A stretch of 64,000 bases of DNA from Paraconexibacter sp040581415. Its GTDB lineage: Bacteria > Actinomycetota > Thermoleophilia > Solirubrobacterales > Solirubrobacteraceae. A program made the position numbers and the translations under genes. Positions within the stretch are counted from its first letter, which is position 1. Each line of letters opens with the position of its first letter. The notes beneath the pieces were generated by a model. It ran no database searches, was not told the origin of the DNA, and saw only the letters and a list, made by a program, of their open reading frames with translations. Positions 18,362-27,608 of the stretch are shown here, piece by piece. Where the stretch lies: the NCBI RefSeq assembly GCF_040581415.1, contig NZ_CP114014.1, positions 620,001 through 684,000 of the forward strand, in the 5' to 3' direction.

Positions 18362-19051
18362 TCAGCCGGCGGGCGCTTCGAGCAGCCACGGCACGTCGAC
18401 GCAGCGGCGCAGCACCGGGCGGAAGCGCTCGGCGTCGTCGGCGGTCAGCGGGACGTGCTCGCCGTCCACCAGCGACGAGACGTGCAGCTGGCGCAGGCGC
18501 GCGCCGAAGCAGTCCAGCAGCTCGTGAGCGAGCTCCATCGACGGGTCGACCGCGGTGACGTGCGCGACGTCGAGGCAGAACCCCGCCTCGGGCAGGAGGG
18601 CGAACAGCGGCTGCAGGTCGGCCGGCGTCTGGCCGGCGGCCTTGCGCGCGTCCATGTTCTCGATCACGAGCCGGCTGCCGACCCGCGCATAGGCCGCGGG
18701 GTCGCGCAGGACGTCGGGGTGTACGACGATCGAGCGGACGGCGGCGGGCAGCCCGGCCAGGCGGGCGATCAGGGCCGGCTCGTCCTCGTCGAGCTCCTTG
18801 ACGGGGGCGTGGACGCTGAGGTAGCGGAACGGCAGCGGCGGCAGGGTGTGCAGCCAGGCCTCGAGCGTCGCGAACTCGGGCAGCGACAGCGCGGCGAGCT
18901 CGGCGGCGAACGGCGAGACGGCGGCCGCGGCGCGGGCCTGGGCGGCCCAGTCGCCCACGTCGCGCAGCCACCCCGTGGAGGCCCCGACCGGATGGTGGGC
19001 GCCGAGCACGGTGGCGGGGGATGCGGGGCGGTCGTCCAGGGCGGTCACCAT
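18362..19051 (-). CDS. TIM-barrel protein, sugar phosphate isomerase/epimerase type
   Basis: A 229 aa protein resembling the xylose-isomerase-like TIM barrels: HHPVGASTGWLRD at the start, SVHAPVKE, VVHPDVLRDP, VIENMDARK, CLDVAHVTAVDPS and LHVSSLVDGEHVPL. These are the strand-end His/Glu/Asp residues expected to bind a divalent metal. The substrate is unknown. I chose the ATG at 19051. A TTG at 19072 has a GGAGG only 2 nt upstream, so the start is open by seven codons. Confidence 0.75.
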   Translation of the reverse strand: MVTALDDRPASPATVLGAHHPVGASTGWLRDVGDWAAQARAAAAVSPFAAELAALSLPEFATLEAWLHTLPPLPFRYLSVHAPVKELDEDEPALIARLAGLPAAVRSIVVHPDVLRDPAAYARVGSRLVIENMDARKAAGQTPADLQPLFALLPEAGFCLDVAHVTAVDPSMELAHELLDCFGARLRQLHVSSLVDGEHVPLTADDAERFRPVLRRCVDVPWLLEAPAG

Positions 19052-19132
19052 CGGGAGGCGCGAAGCTAGCAACGCCTCCAGACGGAGCGGGCAGGAGTTC
19101 CCGCAAGCTGCGGGAAACCGCTGGGCGGGTGG

Positions 19133-19399
19133 CTACGACAGGCCGGAGCGTGCTTCGCGCACGAGCGTCACGGCCTCGGGGAAGACCGTGGCCATGACCT
19201 GGCGGATCTGCTCCGCCTGCTGCTCGGTCGTGCCCTGGATGTTCACGCGGTTGATGGCCGCGACGGTCAGCGAGACCGCGAGCTGGATCGCGTTGTCCGC
19301 GCCCACCAGCTTCTGCTGCCCCGCCATGTTCTCCGCGAACTCCGCCATGCGGCGCTGCAGCTCGTCGGGGTCGCCGAACAGTCCTCCGAAGCCTTCCAT
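19133..19399 (-). CDS. small hypothetical protein
   Basis: An 88 aa soluble protein beginning MEGFGGLFGDPDELQRRMAEF, largely helical, with one hydrophobic patch (AIQLAVSLTVAAINRV). No motif is recognised. It starts 31 nt from the divergent hydrolase-like gene. The amphipathic pattern suggests a coiled oligomer. Coding is supported by its codon pattern and clean start, not by known homology. Confidence 0.6.
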   Translation of the reverse strand: MEGFGGLFGDPDELQRRMAEFAENMAGQQKLVGADNAIQLAVSLTVAAINRVNIQGTTEQQAEQIRQVMATVFPEAVTLVREARSGLS

Positions 19400-19430
19400 C
19401 ACCCCATGGTAGCCGTAGGGTGGCGTGCGG

Positions 19431-20180
19431 ATGACCAAGCTGATCGAGGGCGCGGGCGTGGAGCTCGCCGTGGACGAGCACGGCCCGCCGGAAGGCGCCG
19501 TCGTCCTGCTCGTCCACGGGCAGGCGTCGGACGCGCGCGCCTGGCAGCCGGCGGCCCGCGACCTGGCCGCCGGCGGGCTGCGCATCGTCACCTACGACCG
19601 CCGTGGCTACGGGCGGTCGGGCGCACCGCAGCCGTACACCGGCACGACGGTCGCGGAGCAGACCGGCGACGCGGTGGCGGTGCTCGACGCCTTCGCCGCA
19701 GGACCCGCGGTCGTCGCGGGCGACGGGTTCGGCGCGCTGGTCGCGCTGGACCTCGCGCTGCGGTTCCCCGAACGCGTGCGCGCCCTGGCCTGCGCGGACC
19801 CGCCGCTGCTGGCCTTCGTCCCCGACGCCGCGCAGGAGCTGGCGGCGGAGCGCGCGCTGCTGGAGGACGCGCTCCGCGCGGGCGGCCCGGCGGCCGCGGT
19901 CGCCCGCTGGCTCGAGGGCCGCACCGACGCCGACGCCGACACCCTGGCGCGCGCGCAGTCGGCGGCGCGGGGGTTCTTCGCGGACTACGCGGGCCTGTCG
20001 AGCCTCGCGGTGACCCGTGCGGAGCTCCGTGCCCTTAGCGTCCCTGCGGTGATCACCACCGGACCGCTGACCCCGCCTGGCGTCGTCGCCGCTGCCGACG
20101 CGCTGGCCGCGCTGCTGCCCGGCGCCCGGCGCGACCCGGCCGGCGACCTCGCCGGCGCGGTCCGCGCGGTGACGGCATGA
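19431..20180 (+). CDS. alpha/beta-hydrolase fold protein lacking catalytic residues
   Basis: A 249 aa protein with clear alpha/beta-hydrolase architecture: VVLLVHGQASDARAW (oxyanion loop), VTYDRRGYGRSG and then VVAGDGFGALVALDLA at the nucleophile elbow. In the elbow the usual GxSxG reads G-D-G-F-G, so the nucleophile Ser is a Gly. No His appears in the C-terminal region where the triad His belongs. It is probably a non-catalytic or divergent member. The ATG at 19431 follows an AGGGTGG ribosome site; a GTG at 19425 is possible. It overlaps the next gene by 4 nt. Confidence 0.78.
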   Translation: MTKLIEGAGVELAVDEHGPPEGAVVLLVHGQASDARAWQPAARDLAAGGLRIVTYDRRGYGRSGAPQPYTGTTVAEQTGDAVAVLDAFAAGPAVVAGDGFGALVALDLALRFPERVRALACADPPLLAFVPDAAQELAAERALLEDALRAGGPAAAVARWLEGRTDADADTLARAQSAARGFFADYAGLSSLAVTRAELRALSVPAVITTGPLTPPGVVAAADALAALLPGARRDPAGDLAGAVRAVTA

Positions 20181-20956
20181 GGCGCGCGGCGTCCGTCCTC
20201 GCGGCCTGCGTCCTCCTGGCGCTGGCGCCGGCGGGCTGCGGTTCGGACAACGAGGGCGACAGCGGCGCGCCCGGCGTTGTAGCGACCGGGCCGGCCAGCA
20301 GCGTTCCCGCGACGCGCGTTCCCGGGGTCTCGGGCAACGTCCCGGTCAACCCGACGCCGCGCCCGCGGTCCGGGACGGTGGCCGTCGCGGCCCTGGGCGA
20401 CTCGATCACCGCCGGGACGCCGCTCTACGACCCGGACCCGGACGTCCGCAAGCAGATCGGCGACGACCTCGACGAGCGCTCCCAGTGGGAGTACTGGTTC
20501 ACCGCCGCCCATCCCCGCTACGAGATCCGCAACTGCGGGGTCAACGGCGAGCGGACCGACGAGATCGCCAGGCGCCTGCAGACCTGCGCGGCCGGCGCGA
20601 AGGTCCTGGTCGTCCAGGGCGGCATCAACGACATCGCGCAGGGCCGGTCGGTGGAGGACGCCGCGAGGAACCTGCGCGTCATGTACGCGGCGGGCAAGAA
20701 GCTCGGGCTGGACGTCTACGGCGTCGAGGTCCTGCCGTGGAACAACGGCTACCCGCAGGCGGCGCCGCTGGTCACCCGGCTCAACACGCTGCTGCGGGCG
20801 GCGGCCAAGGCCGAGGGCGTGACCGTCTTCCCGTGGTACGCGGCGCTCGAGGACCCGGAGAACCGGGGGCGCATGCGCGCGGAGCTGACGATCGAGGGCA
20901 ACCACCCGACGGTCGCCGGCTACAAGAAGCTCGCGGAGGCGATGGAGCTGCCCTGA
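20177..20956 (+). CDS. SGNH/GDSL-hydrolase lipoprotein
   Basis: A 259 aa exported esterase. It has a lipobox LAPAGC at about residue 21, a Pro/Thr-rich linker, then the SGNH blocks: ALGDSITAG (nucleophile Ser76), NCGVNGERT, VVQGGINDIAQ, and NHPTVAGYKK carrying the catalytic His. The normal DxxH block reads GNHP, so the acid may come from elsewhere. Likely substrates are acylated polysaccharides or lipids outside the membrane. Translation is coupled to the preceding hydrolase-like gene by an ATGA overlap. Confidence 0.85.
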   Translation: MRRAASVLAACVLLALAPAGCGSDNEGDSGAPGVVATGPASSVPATRVPGVSGNVPVNPTPRPRSGTVAVAALGDSITAGTPLYDPDPDVRKQIGDDLDERSQWEYWFTAAHPRYEIRNCGVNGERTDEIARRLQTCAAGAKVLVVQGGINDIAQGRSVEDAARNLRVMYAAGKKLGLDVYGVEVLPWNNGYPQAAPLVTRLNTLLRAAAKAEGVTVFPWYAALEDPENRGRMRAELTIEGNHPTVAGYKKLAEAMELP

Positions 20957-21003
20957 GTCGCCGGTCCGCGTCGGGCTGACGGGCGGGCGTGCGGGCGTGC
21001 GGC

Positions 21004-22065
<1,062 letters not shown>

Positions 22066-22075
22066 CGGGGCCGGC

Positions 22076-23203
22076 TCAGCGGACCGCGATCGAGTAGCTG
22101 ATCCCGTGCGGCGCGAGCGCGTCGAGGAACGACGCGGCGTCGTAGGCCTCGGCCGGGGCCAGCCCGCCGGCCTTGTCGTAGCCCGCTGCGGTCATCAGCT
22201 CCGCTGCATGCGCGGTGGTGACCGCGGTGATGCCGTAGATGTCGCTGCCGTGCAGCACGCCGCGGCGGACCGGCCCGCCGTCCGCCGGGGTCGCCTCGCA
22301 CACGAGCGTGTAGGCGACGGCGCGGCGCGCATCCTCGGCCGGGCCGGCCGGCAGCCGGTCGATGCCCTTCGCCAGCAGCGACCGCAGCGGCGTCTTCAGC
22401 AGCAGCCCGATCGCCGGGGTCGTGATCGGGACGACGGACTCCATCAGCGGGTGGGGGGCGAACGTCGCGGCCGTGATCAGCGACGTCACCTGAGCGGTGT
22501 CGACATGACGGGGGACCGTGATGACCTCGCCGGCGGGGTAGCGCGCGACGGTCTTCACGCCCAGGCCGGGGCCGTAGTCGAAGGTCCGCCCGAGCGGCTG
22601 GCGGACGGGCGCGGGCCGCAGCGCGCCGTCCGTGTAGACGTCCTCCCCGGAGGCGAGCATCAGCAGCGCCGACTTCGCGGTGCCGCGCGTCGCGCCGAAG
22701 CCCTGGATCGCGTAGGCGATCGTGAGGTCGCTCAGCGGGCCGGCGCCGGCCGCCGTGACGTTGCACAGCAGGTCGCCCGGCAGGTAGTCGAAGCCCATGC
22801 CGCTGACGAGCGCGACGCCGGCGTTGCGGGCGCCGGGTCCGTACTGCTTGACCACGGCCTTGATGAACGGCTGCTCGCCGGTCGTGTCCACGTAGTGCGC
22901 CCCGGCCGCGACGGCGGCCTGGACGACGCCGTGCCCGTGCTGGCCGAACGGGCCCGCACACGCGATGACGGCGCCGCAGCCGGCGAACGCGGCGGTCAGC
23001 GCGGGGAGGTCGTCGGCCGCGGCGGCGCGCACGGCAGCGCCGGGGTCCAGGCCGTGCTTCGCCGCCACCGCTGCGAGCGCATCCGGCCGGCGGCCGCTGA
23101 GGACGACGTCCAGCCCGCGCCGCCGCAGCTCGGCCACGACCAGATCGCCGGTGTAGCCGGTGGCGCCGTAGACGGCGATCGGACGCGTGCTCGGGGCGGT
23201 CAT
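22076..23203 (-). CDS. saccharopine-dehydrogenase-family oxidoreductase (trans-acting enoyl reductase type)
   Basis: A 375 aa protein with an N-terminal NAD(P)-binding Rossmann fold (IAVYGATGYTGDLVVAEL) and the saccharopine-dehydrogenase-like motifs VIACAGPFGQHG and YVDTTGEQPF. Actinobacterial relatives include enoyl reductases acting on polyketide lipids and uncharacterised reductases. The true substrate is unknown. The ATG is supported by the family N-terminus. It starts only 10 nt from the methyltransferase gene end, so the two probably form an operon. Confidence 0.85.
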   Translation of the reverse strand: MTAPSTRPIAVYGATGYTGDLVVAELRRRGLDVVLSGRRPDALAAVAAKHGLDPGAAVRAAAADDLPALTAAFAGCGAVIACAGPFGQHGHGVVQAAVAAGAHYVDTTGEQPFIKAVVKQYGPGARNAGVALVSGMGFDYLPGDLLCNVTAAGAGPLSDLTIAYAIQGFGATRGTAKSALLMLASGEDVYTDGALRPAPVRQPLGRTFDYGPGLGVKTVARYPAGEVITVPRHVDTAQVTSLITAATFAPHPLMESVVPITTPAIGLLLKTPLRSLLAKGIDRLPAGPAEDARRAVAYTLVCEATPADGGPVRRGVLHGSDIYGITAVTTAHAAELMTAAGYDKAGGLAPAEAYDAASFLDALAPHGISYSIAVR

Positions 23204-23291
23204 CCGCCGTGAGGGTAGTGGAGGGACACACGGGGGGTGGGCGTGTATCACGCGACGCCGCGCCGCCGTCTGCATCATGATCTGTGCTCGC

Positions 23292-24320
23292 ATGGCTGAC
23301 GCTTCCCTCCCTTCCGTCGACGAGACCCTCGCCTGGGAGTCCGCGCAGAAGACGCGCGCGGGCCTGCTCGCCCTCGTCGCAGGCAACCTCACCCTGTTCG
23401 GCGGGATCGCCGCCTCGATCCAGTTCCAGGACTTCCCGAAGGTCTCGGGGCTCGACGGGTTGCGGGACGCCGCCGGCGACAAGCTGAGCCCGGCGCTCGG
23501 CGAGGGCCTGCGCACGAGCCAGCTGCTCTTCTACGACGACAAGGCCGTGACGCTGCTGTTCGTGGCGGTCGTGCTGGCGATCGGCTCGGCGTCGATGGCC
23601 GGTGTCCTCGGCTACCTGTTCCGGGCGACGCAGGCCCGCAACCCGAACCTCCCGCGGATGGCGCTCTACGGCGCGCTGCTCGGCCCGATCCTGCTGGGCG
23701 TCTCCGAGCTCGCGCTGCAGATCGGGATCAGCGTCAAGGCCGGGGAGTTCGTCGACGGCAAGGACTACTCGACCGAAGCGGCCCACGATGCGCTGCAGGG
23801 CGGAGTCGTCCTCGCCGCGCAGGTCCTGCGCCAGGCCGGCGTCCTGCTGATGGCCTTCTCGCTCGTGCTGCTGAGCCTGAACGCGATGCGCGTCGGCCTG
23901 CTCACGCGGTTCATGGGGATCCTGGGCATCATCGTCGGCGCCCTGTTCGTCATCCCGATCGGGGGGAACCTCCCGGTCGTGCAGTGCTTCTGGCTGATCG
24001 CGATCGGCTTCCTGATCATGGACCGCTGGCCCGGTGCGGTCGGCCGTCCGCCCGCGTGGACGACCGGCAAGTCCGAGCCGTGGCCGACCCAGCAGGAGCT
24101 CCGCGAGCAGAAGGCGCTCGCCGGCGCGGCGGCGCGGGGCGCGGACCCGGACACGGACTCCGGCTCCGAGGACTCCGGCGACGGCGAATCCGTCGATCTC
24201 GGCAAGCGCTCGTCGGGCCCGCAGACCGGGACGGATGGCCTGCCCGGCACGGCCGCCCGTCGCCCGGACGGCGTGCCGCACTCGGCCTCGAAGAAGCGGA
24301 AGAACCGCAAGCGGCGCTGA
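23292..24320 (+). CDS. six-helix membrane protein of unknown function
   Basis: A 342 aa protein. About six membrane helices fall between residues 20 and 250 (for example AVTLLFVAVVLAIGSASMAG, ILGIIVGALFVIPI). A long charged cytoplasmic tail follows, with acidic SEDSGDGES and a basic end KKRKNRKRR. No family is recognised. The ATG is chosen as the first codon with coding-like sequence; a GTG-rich region upstream overlaps the divergent oxidoreductase promoter. The tail could contact nucleic acid or the ribosome, but that is a guess. It lies 57 nt before acs. Confidence 0.68.
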   Translation: MADASLPSVDETLAWESAQKTRAGLLALVAGNLTLFGGIAASIQFQDFPKVSGLDGLRDAAGDKLSPALGEGLRTSQLLFYDDKAVTLLFVAVVLAIGSASMAGVLGYLFRATQARNPNLPRMALYGALLGPILLGVSELALQIGISVKAGEFVDGKDYSTEAAHDALQGGVVLAAQVLRQAGVLLMAFSLVLLSLNAMRVGLLTRFMGILGIIVGALFVIPIGGNLPVVQCFWLIAIGFLIMDRWPGAVGRPPAWTTGKSEPWPTQQELREQKALAGAAARGADPDTDSGSEDSGDGESVDLGKRSSGPQTGTDGLPGTAARRPDGVPHSASKKRKNRKRR

Positions 24321-24377
24321 CCGGGCCGCGCCCGGCCGCAACGTTGCCGCAACGCGGGGCGCGGGTAGGCTCCGCGC

Positions 24378-26366
24378 ATGGCCGCCAGCACGAACGAGAC
24401 CGCACTGCAGACACGCCTCGGGGAGCTTCTGGAGCAGGAGCGCTTCCCGCCCCCGGTGCCCTTCGCGGGCTCCGCGCTGATCTCCGACTCCTCCGTCCAC
24501 GACGCCGCCGCCGCCGACCCCGCCGCCTGGTGGCTCGAGCAGGCGCGCGAGATCCTCGACTGGGACGTCGTCCCCGAGCAGGGGCTCGACGACTCGGCGC
24601 CCCCGTTCTACAAGTGGTTCGCGGACGGGAAGCTGAACGCGTCGGCGCAGTGCCTGGACCGCCACGTGGATGCGGGCCACGGCTCGCGCGTGGCGTTCCA
24701 CTGGTACGGCGAGGAGGGCGAGACGCGGGACATCACGTACGCCGAGCTGCTGGCGGACGTGCAGCGGATGGCGAACGCGCTGCTCGCACGGGGCGTCAAG
24801 GCGGGGGACGTGGTCGGGATCTTCCTGCCGATGATCCCCGAGGTCCTCGTCGCGATCCTCGCCTGCGCCCGGATCGGCGCGCCGCACAACGTCGTCTTCG
24901 GCGGCTTCAGCGCCGGGTCCGTGCGGGAGCGGATGGAGGTGTCGCAGGCGAAGGCGCTGATCACGGTCGACGGCGCGCGGCGCAAGGGCAAGACGGCGCC
25001 GGTGAAGGCGTCGGTCGACGAGGTGATCGGCGACGTCGCGTCCCTGGAGACGATCTTCGTCGTGCAGCACACCGGGATCGACGTGGAGATGCAGGACGGC
25101 CGCGACGTGTGGGTGCACGAGGCGATGGCGGCCGCCGACCCCGAGTGTCCCGCCGAGGCGTTCGACGCCGAGCACCCGCTGTTCATCCTCTACTCGTCCG
25201 GGTCGACGGCGGCGCCGAAGGGCATCCTGCACTCGACCGCCGGCTACATGACCGGCGTGACGTGGACGCACCGCAACGTCTTCGACCTGCGGCCGGAGGA
25301 GGACGTCTGGTTCTGCAGCGCCGATGTCGGCTGGATCACCGGCCACTCGTACATCGTGTACGGCCCGCTGAGCAACGGCGTGACGTCGGTGATGTACGAG
25401 GGTGCCCCGGACTATCCGCACAAGGGGATCTGGTGGGAGCTGTGCGAGAAGTCGCAGGCGACGGTCTTCTACACCGCGCCGACGGCGATCCGCGCCTGCA
25501 TGAAGTGGGGCGCCGAGCACGTCGAGAAGGCGGACCTCTCCAAGCTGCGGCTGCTGGGGTCGGTCGGCGAGCCGATCAATCCCAAGGCGTGGCTCTGGTA
25601 CTGGGAGGTCGTCGGCGGCGGGCGCTGCCCGGTCGTCGACACGTGGTGGCAGACCGAGACCGGCGCGATCATGATCACGACGCTCCCGGGCGCGCAGGAC
25701 GCGAAGCCCGGGTCGGCCGGGACGACGCTGCCGGGGGTCGCCGCCGCGGTCGTGGACGAGGAGGGCAACGAGGTCCCGCGCGGCGAGCAGGGCCTGCTGA
25801 CGCTCACCCAGCCGTGGCCGGCGATGCTGCGGACCCTGTACGGGGACGACGACCGCTACGTGTCGACCTACTGGGAGAAGTTCGGCGCGACGACCTACCT
25901 CGTGGGGGACGCGTCGCGGCAGGACGAGGAGGGCTACGTCTCGATCATCGGCCGCATCGACGACGTCATCAACGTCTCCGGCCACCGGCTGTCGACCGCC
26001 GAGGTCGAGTCGGCGCTCGTCTCCCACCCGCAGGTCGCCGAGGCCGCGGTCATCGGGCAGGCCGACGAGGACACCGGGCAGTCGATCGCGGCGTTCGTGA
26101 CGCTCGAGGGGGACCTGGCGGGGGACGACGAGATGGTCGGCGTCCTGCGCGAGCACGTCGCCGCGCGGATCGGGAAGCTCGCGCGGCCGAAGCGCATCCT
26201 GTGGGCCGACGACCTGCCCAAGACGCGGTCGGGCAAGATCATGCGGCGGCTGCTGCGGGACATCGCCGAGGGCCGCGCGCTGGGCGACGTGACCACGCTG
26301 CGCGACCCGGACGTGATGAAGGAGCTCGAGTCGCAGGTGAAGGCAGCGCAGGCCGCCGAGGGCTGA
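24378..26366 (+). CDS. acs: acetyl-CoA synthetase
   Basis: Cytoplasmic AMP-forming ligase converting acetate, ATP and CoA to acetyl-CoA. The 662 aa length is normal for Acs. Seen: the N-terminal FYKWFADGKLNASAQCLDRH, phosphate loop from Tyr272 (YSSGSTAAPKG), WWQTETGAIM, RIDDVINVSGHRLSTAE, and the C-terminal catalytic Lys620 in TRSGKIMRRLL, which is the usual lysine-acetylation site. A hypothetical acidic protein starts 4 nt after its stop and is probably co-transcribed. Confidence 0.95.
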   Translation: MAASTNETALQTRLGELLEQERFPPPVPFAGSALISDSSVHDAAAADPAAWWLEQAREILDWDVVPEQGLDDSAPPFYKWFADGKLNASAQCLDRHVDAGHGSRVAFHWYGEEGETRDITYAELLADVQRMANALLARGVKAGDVVGIFLPMIPEVLVAILACARIGAPHNVVFGGFSAGSVRERMEVSQAKALITVDGARRKGKTAPVKASVDEVIGDVASLETIFVVQHTGIDVEMQDGRDVWVHEAMAAADPECPAEAFDAEHPLFILYSSGSTAAPKGILHSTAGYMTGVTWTHRNVFDLRPEEDVWFCSADVGWITGHSYIVYGPLSNGVTSVMYEGAPDYPHKGIWWELCEKSQATVFYTAPTAIRACMKWGAEHVEKADLSKLRLLGSVGEPINPKAWLWYWEVVGGGRCPVVDTWWQTETGAIMITTLPGAQDAKPGSAGTTLPGVAAAVVDEEGNEVPRGEQGLLTLTQPWPAMLRTLYGDDDRYVSTYWEKFGATTYLVGDASRQDEEGYVSIIGRIDDVINVSGHRLSTAEVESALVSHPQVAEAAVIGQADEDTGQSIAAFVTLEGDLAGDDEMVGVLREHVAARIGKLARPKRILWADDLPKTRSGKIMRRLLRDIAEGRALGDVTTLRDPDVMKELESQVKAAQAAEG

Positions 26367-26370
26367 GCGC

Positions 26371-27294
26371 GTGGACGCGGGGGCGCTCCTCGACCGCTGC
26401 GACGCGGCGCTCGGGGCGCGTGGCCTCCGTGGCCACCGGTGGCCGTGGCTCCGGGACGACGACGGGGAGCCCGTCGTGGTCGACGCGTTCTGGCCGGACG
26501 ACGCGCTGGCGGTGGTGCTCGTCGATCCACCGGCCTCGCCGGCGTGGGTGACGGCCGCCGAGACCGCTGCGGTGCGCGGGATCACGGTCGTCGGCCTGCC
26601 GCCGACGCTGGCCGGCGACAGCGACGAGCGGCTGCTGCGGATGGTGCTGCTGCTGGAGCCGCGGGCGTCGCGCTCGTCGCTGACCGCGGAGGGGGCGGCG
26701 TTCTGGCAACGCTCCGAGCCGACGGTCGTCGGGGTGTTCATGGGGGACCTCGATCCGCGGCTGACGGCAGATTGGGAGGACCTCGACGACGACGAGGACG
26801 ACTTCGACGCCTTCGACCTCGGGGATGACGAAGACGAGGACGGGGACGGGGACGAGGACGACGACTGGGACACGCCGCGGGTCGAGCTGGGCTGGCGGAC
26901 GCGGCCGCTGGCGCTGGCGGCGCTGGGGGCCGTCGCGCTGGCCAACCGGGCGTTCGCGGACGGCATGCCGGGCCGCCTCGACCCGGTCGCGTTGCAGCTG
27001 CTGGTGGCGGTCGCGGTCGCCGAGGGGGACGCGTCCGGCGGACCGGCCGACGACCTCGCCGGGCTGGCGGCGCGGCTCGGCGTCCGCTGGCCGGCGGAGC
27101 TGCGCCACGTGCAGGAGGACCTGGTCCAGGCGCGGCTGATCGTCGCCACGCCGCCGTTCGACGACGGCGACCTCGAGCCGCCGTCTCTCACCGAGGCCGG
27201 GCGTGAGGTCGTCGAGCGCTGGCTCGCCCAGGTCGCGCCGCTGTTCCGCGACTGGCCGCCGGAGCATCCGGGCGTGGATGACGCAGTCGGCTGA
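26371..27294 (+). CDS. acidic two-part protein of unknown function
   Basis: A 307 aa cytoplasmic protein. Residues 1-125 form an alpha/beta domain (AVVLVDPPASPAWVTAAETAAV, ITVVGLPPTLAGD). Residues about 132-165 are an almost pure Asp/Glu linker. The C-terminal 140 residues look helical and winged-helix-like (LAARLGVRWPAELRHVQEDLVQARLI, LTEAGREVVERWL). No family is recognised. The GTG start lies 4 nt after acs, so a link to acetate activation or its control is possible. Confidence 0.7.
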   Translation: MDAGALLDRCDAALGARGLRGHRWPWLRDDDGEPVVVDAFWPDDALAVVLVDPPASPAWVTAAETAAVRGITVVGLPPTLAGDSDERLLRMVLLLEPRASRSSLTAEGAAFWQRSEPTVVGVFMGDLDPRLTADWEDLDDDEDDFDAFDLGDDEDEDGDGDEDDDWDTPRVELGWRTRPLALAALGAVALANRAFADGMPGRLDPVALQLLVAVAVAEGDASGGPADDLAGLAARLGVRWPAELRHVQEDLVQARLIVATPPFDDGDLEPPSLTEAGREVVERWLAQVAPLFRDWPPEHPGVDDAVG

Positions 27295-27317
27295 CCGGGC
27301 GGGGGCGTCCGCGCCGG

Positions 27318-27548
27318 GTGAATGTGGATTCACGGGGGTGGGAGCCGTGCGGTCCGCCAGTGGTGCCCCACATGGCGGTGAATGACGATTCACCGGGGTG
27401 GGAGCCGTGCGATCCGCCGGCGGGACCCCCTTCGGCGGTGAATGTGGATTCACCGGGGTCGGAGCCGTGCGATCCGCCAGTGGTGCCCCCCCATGGGCGG
27501 TGAATGTCGATTCACCGGGGTCGGAGCCGTGCGATCCGCCAGTGAGCA
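27318..27548. repeat. four tandem copies of a ~60 bp palindromic unit
   Basis: Copies begin at 27318, 27378, 27438 and 27500 (periods 60, 60 and 62 bp). Each starts with a hairpin GTGAAT-N3-ATTCAC, then a nearly invariant GGGGTSGGAGCCGTGC-GRTCCGCC stretch and a more variable 15-18 nt tail; GGCGG before each hairpin can pair with the CCGCC. The array fills most of the 314 bp between the convergent acidic-protein and cobS genes. There are no unique spacers, so it is not a CRISPR. Confidence 0.8.
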
Positions 27549-27608
27549 CGCACGCCGGAGACGCCTGCGGTCTCGCGTCCGGCCCTCAGCGGCCGACCGC
27601 GTGGTGGA

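Noticed and set aside
27318..27548. Possible CRISPR array
   Set aside because: Periods of 60-62 bp consist almost wholly of repeat with a conserved palindrome; there are no unique spacers and no cas genes nearby.
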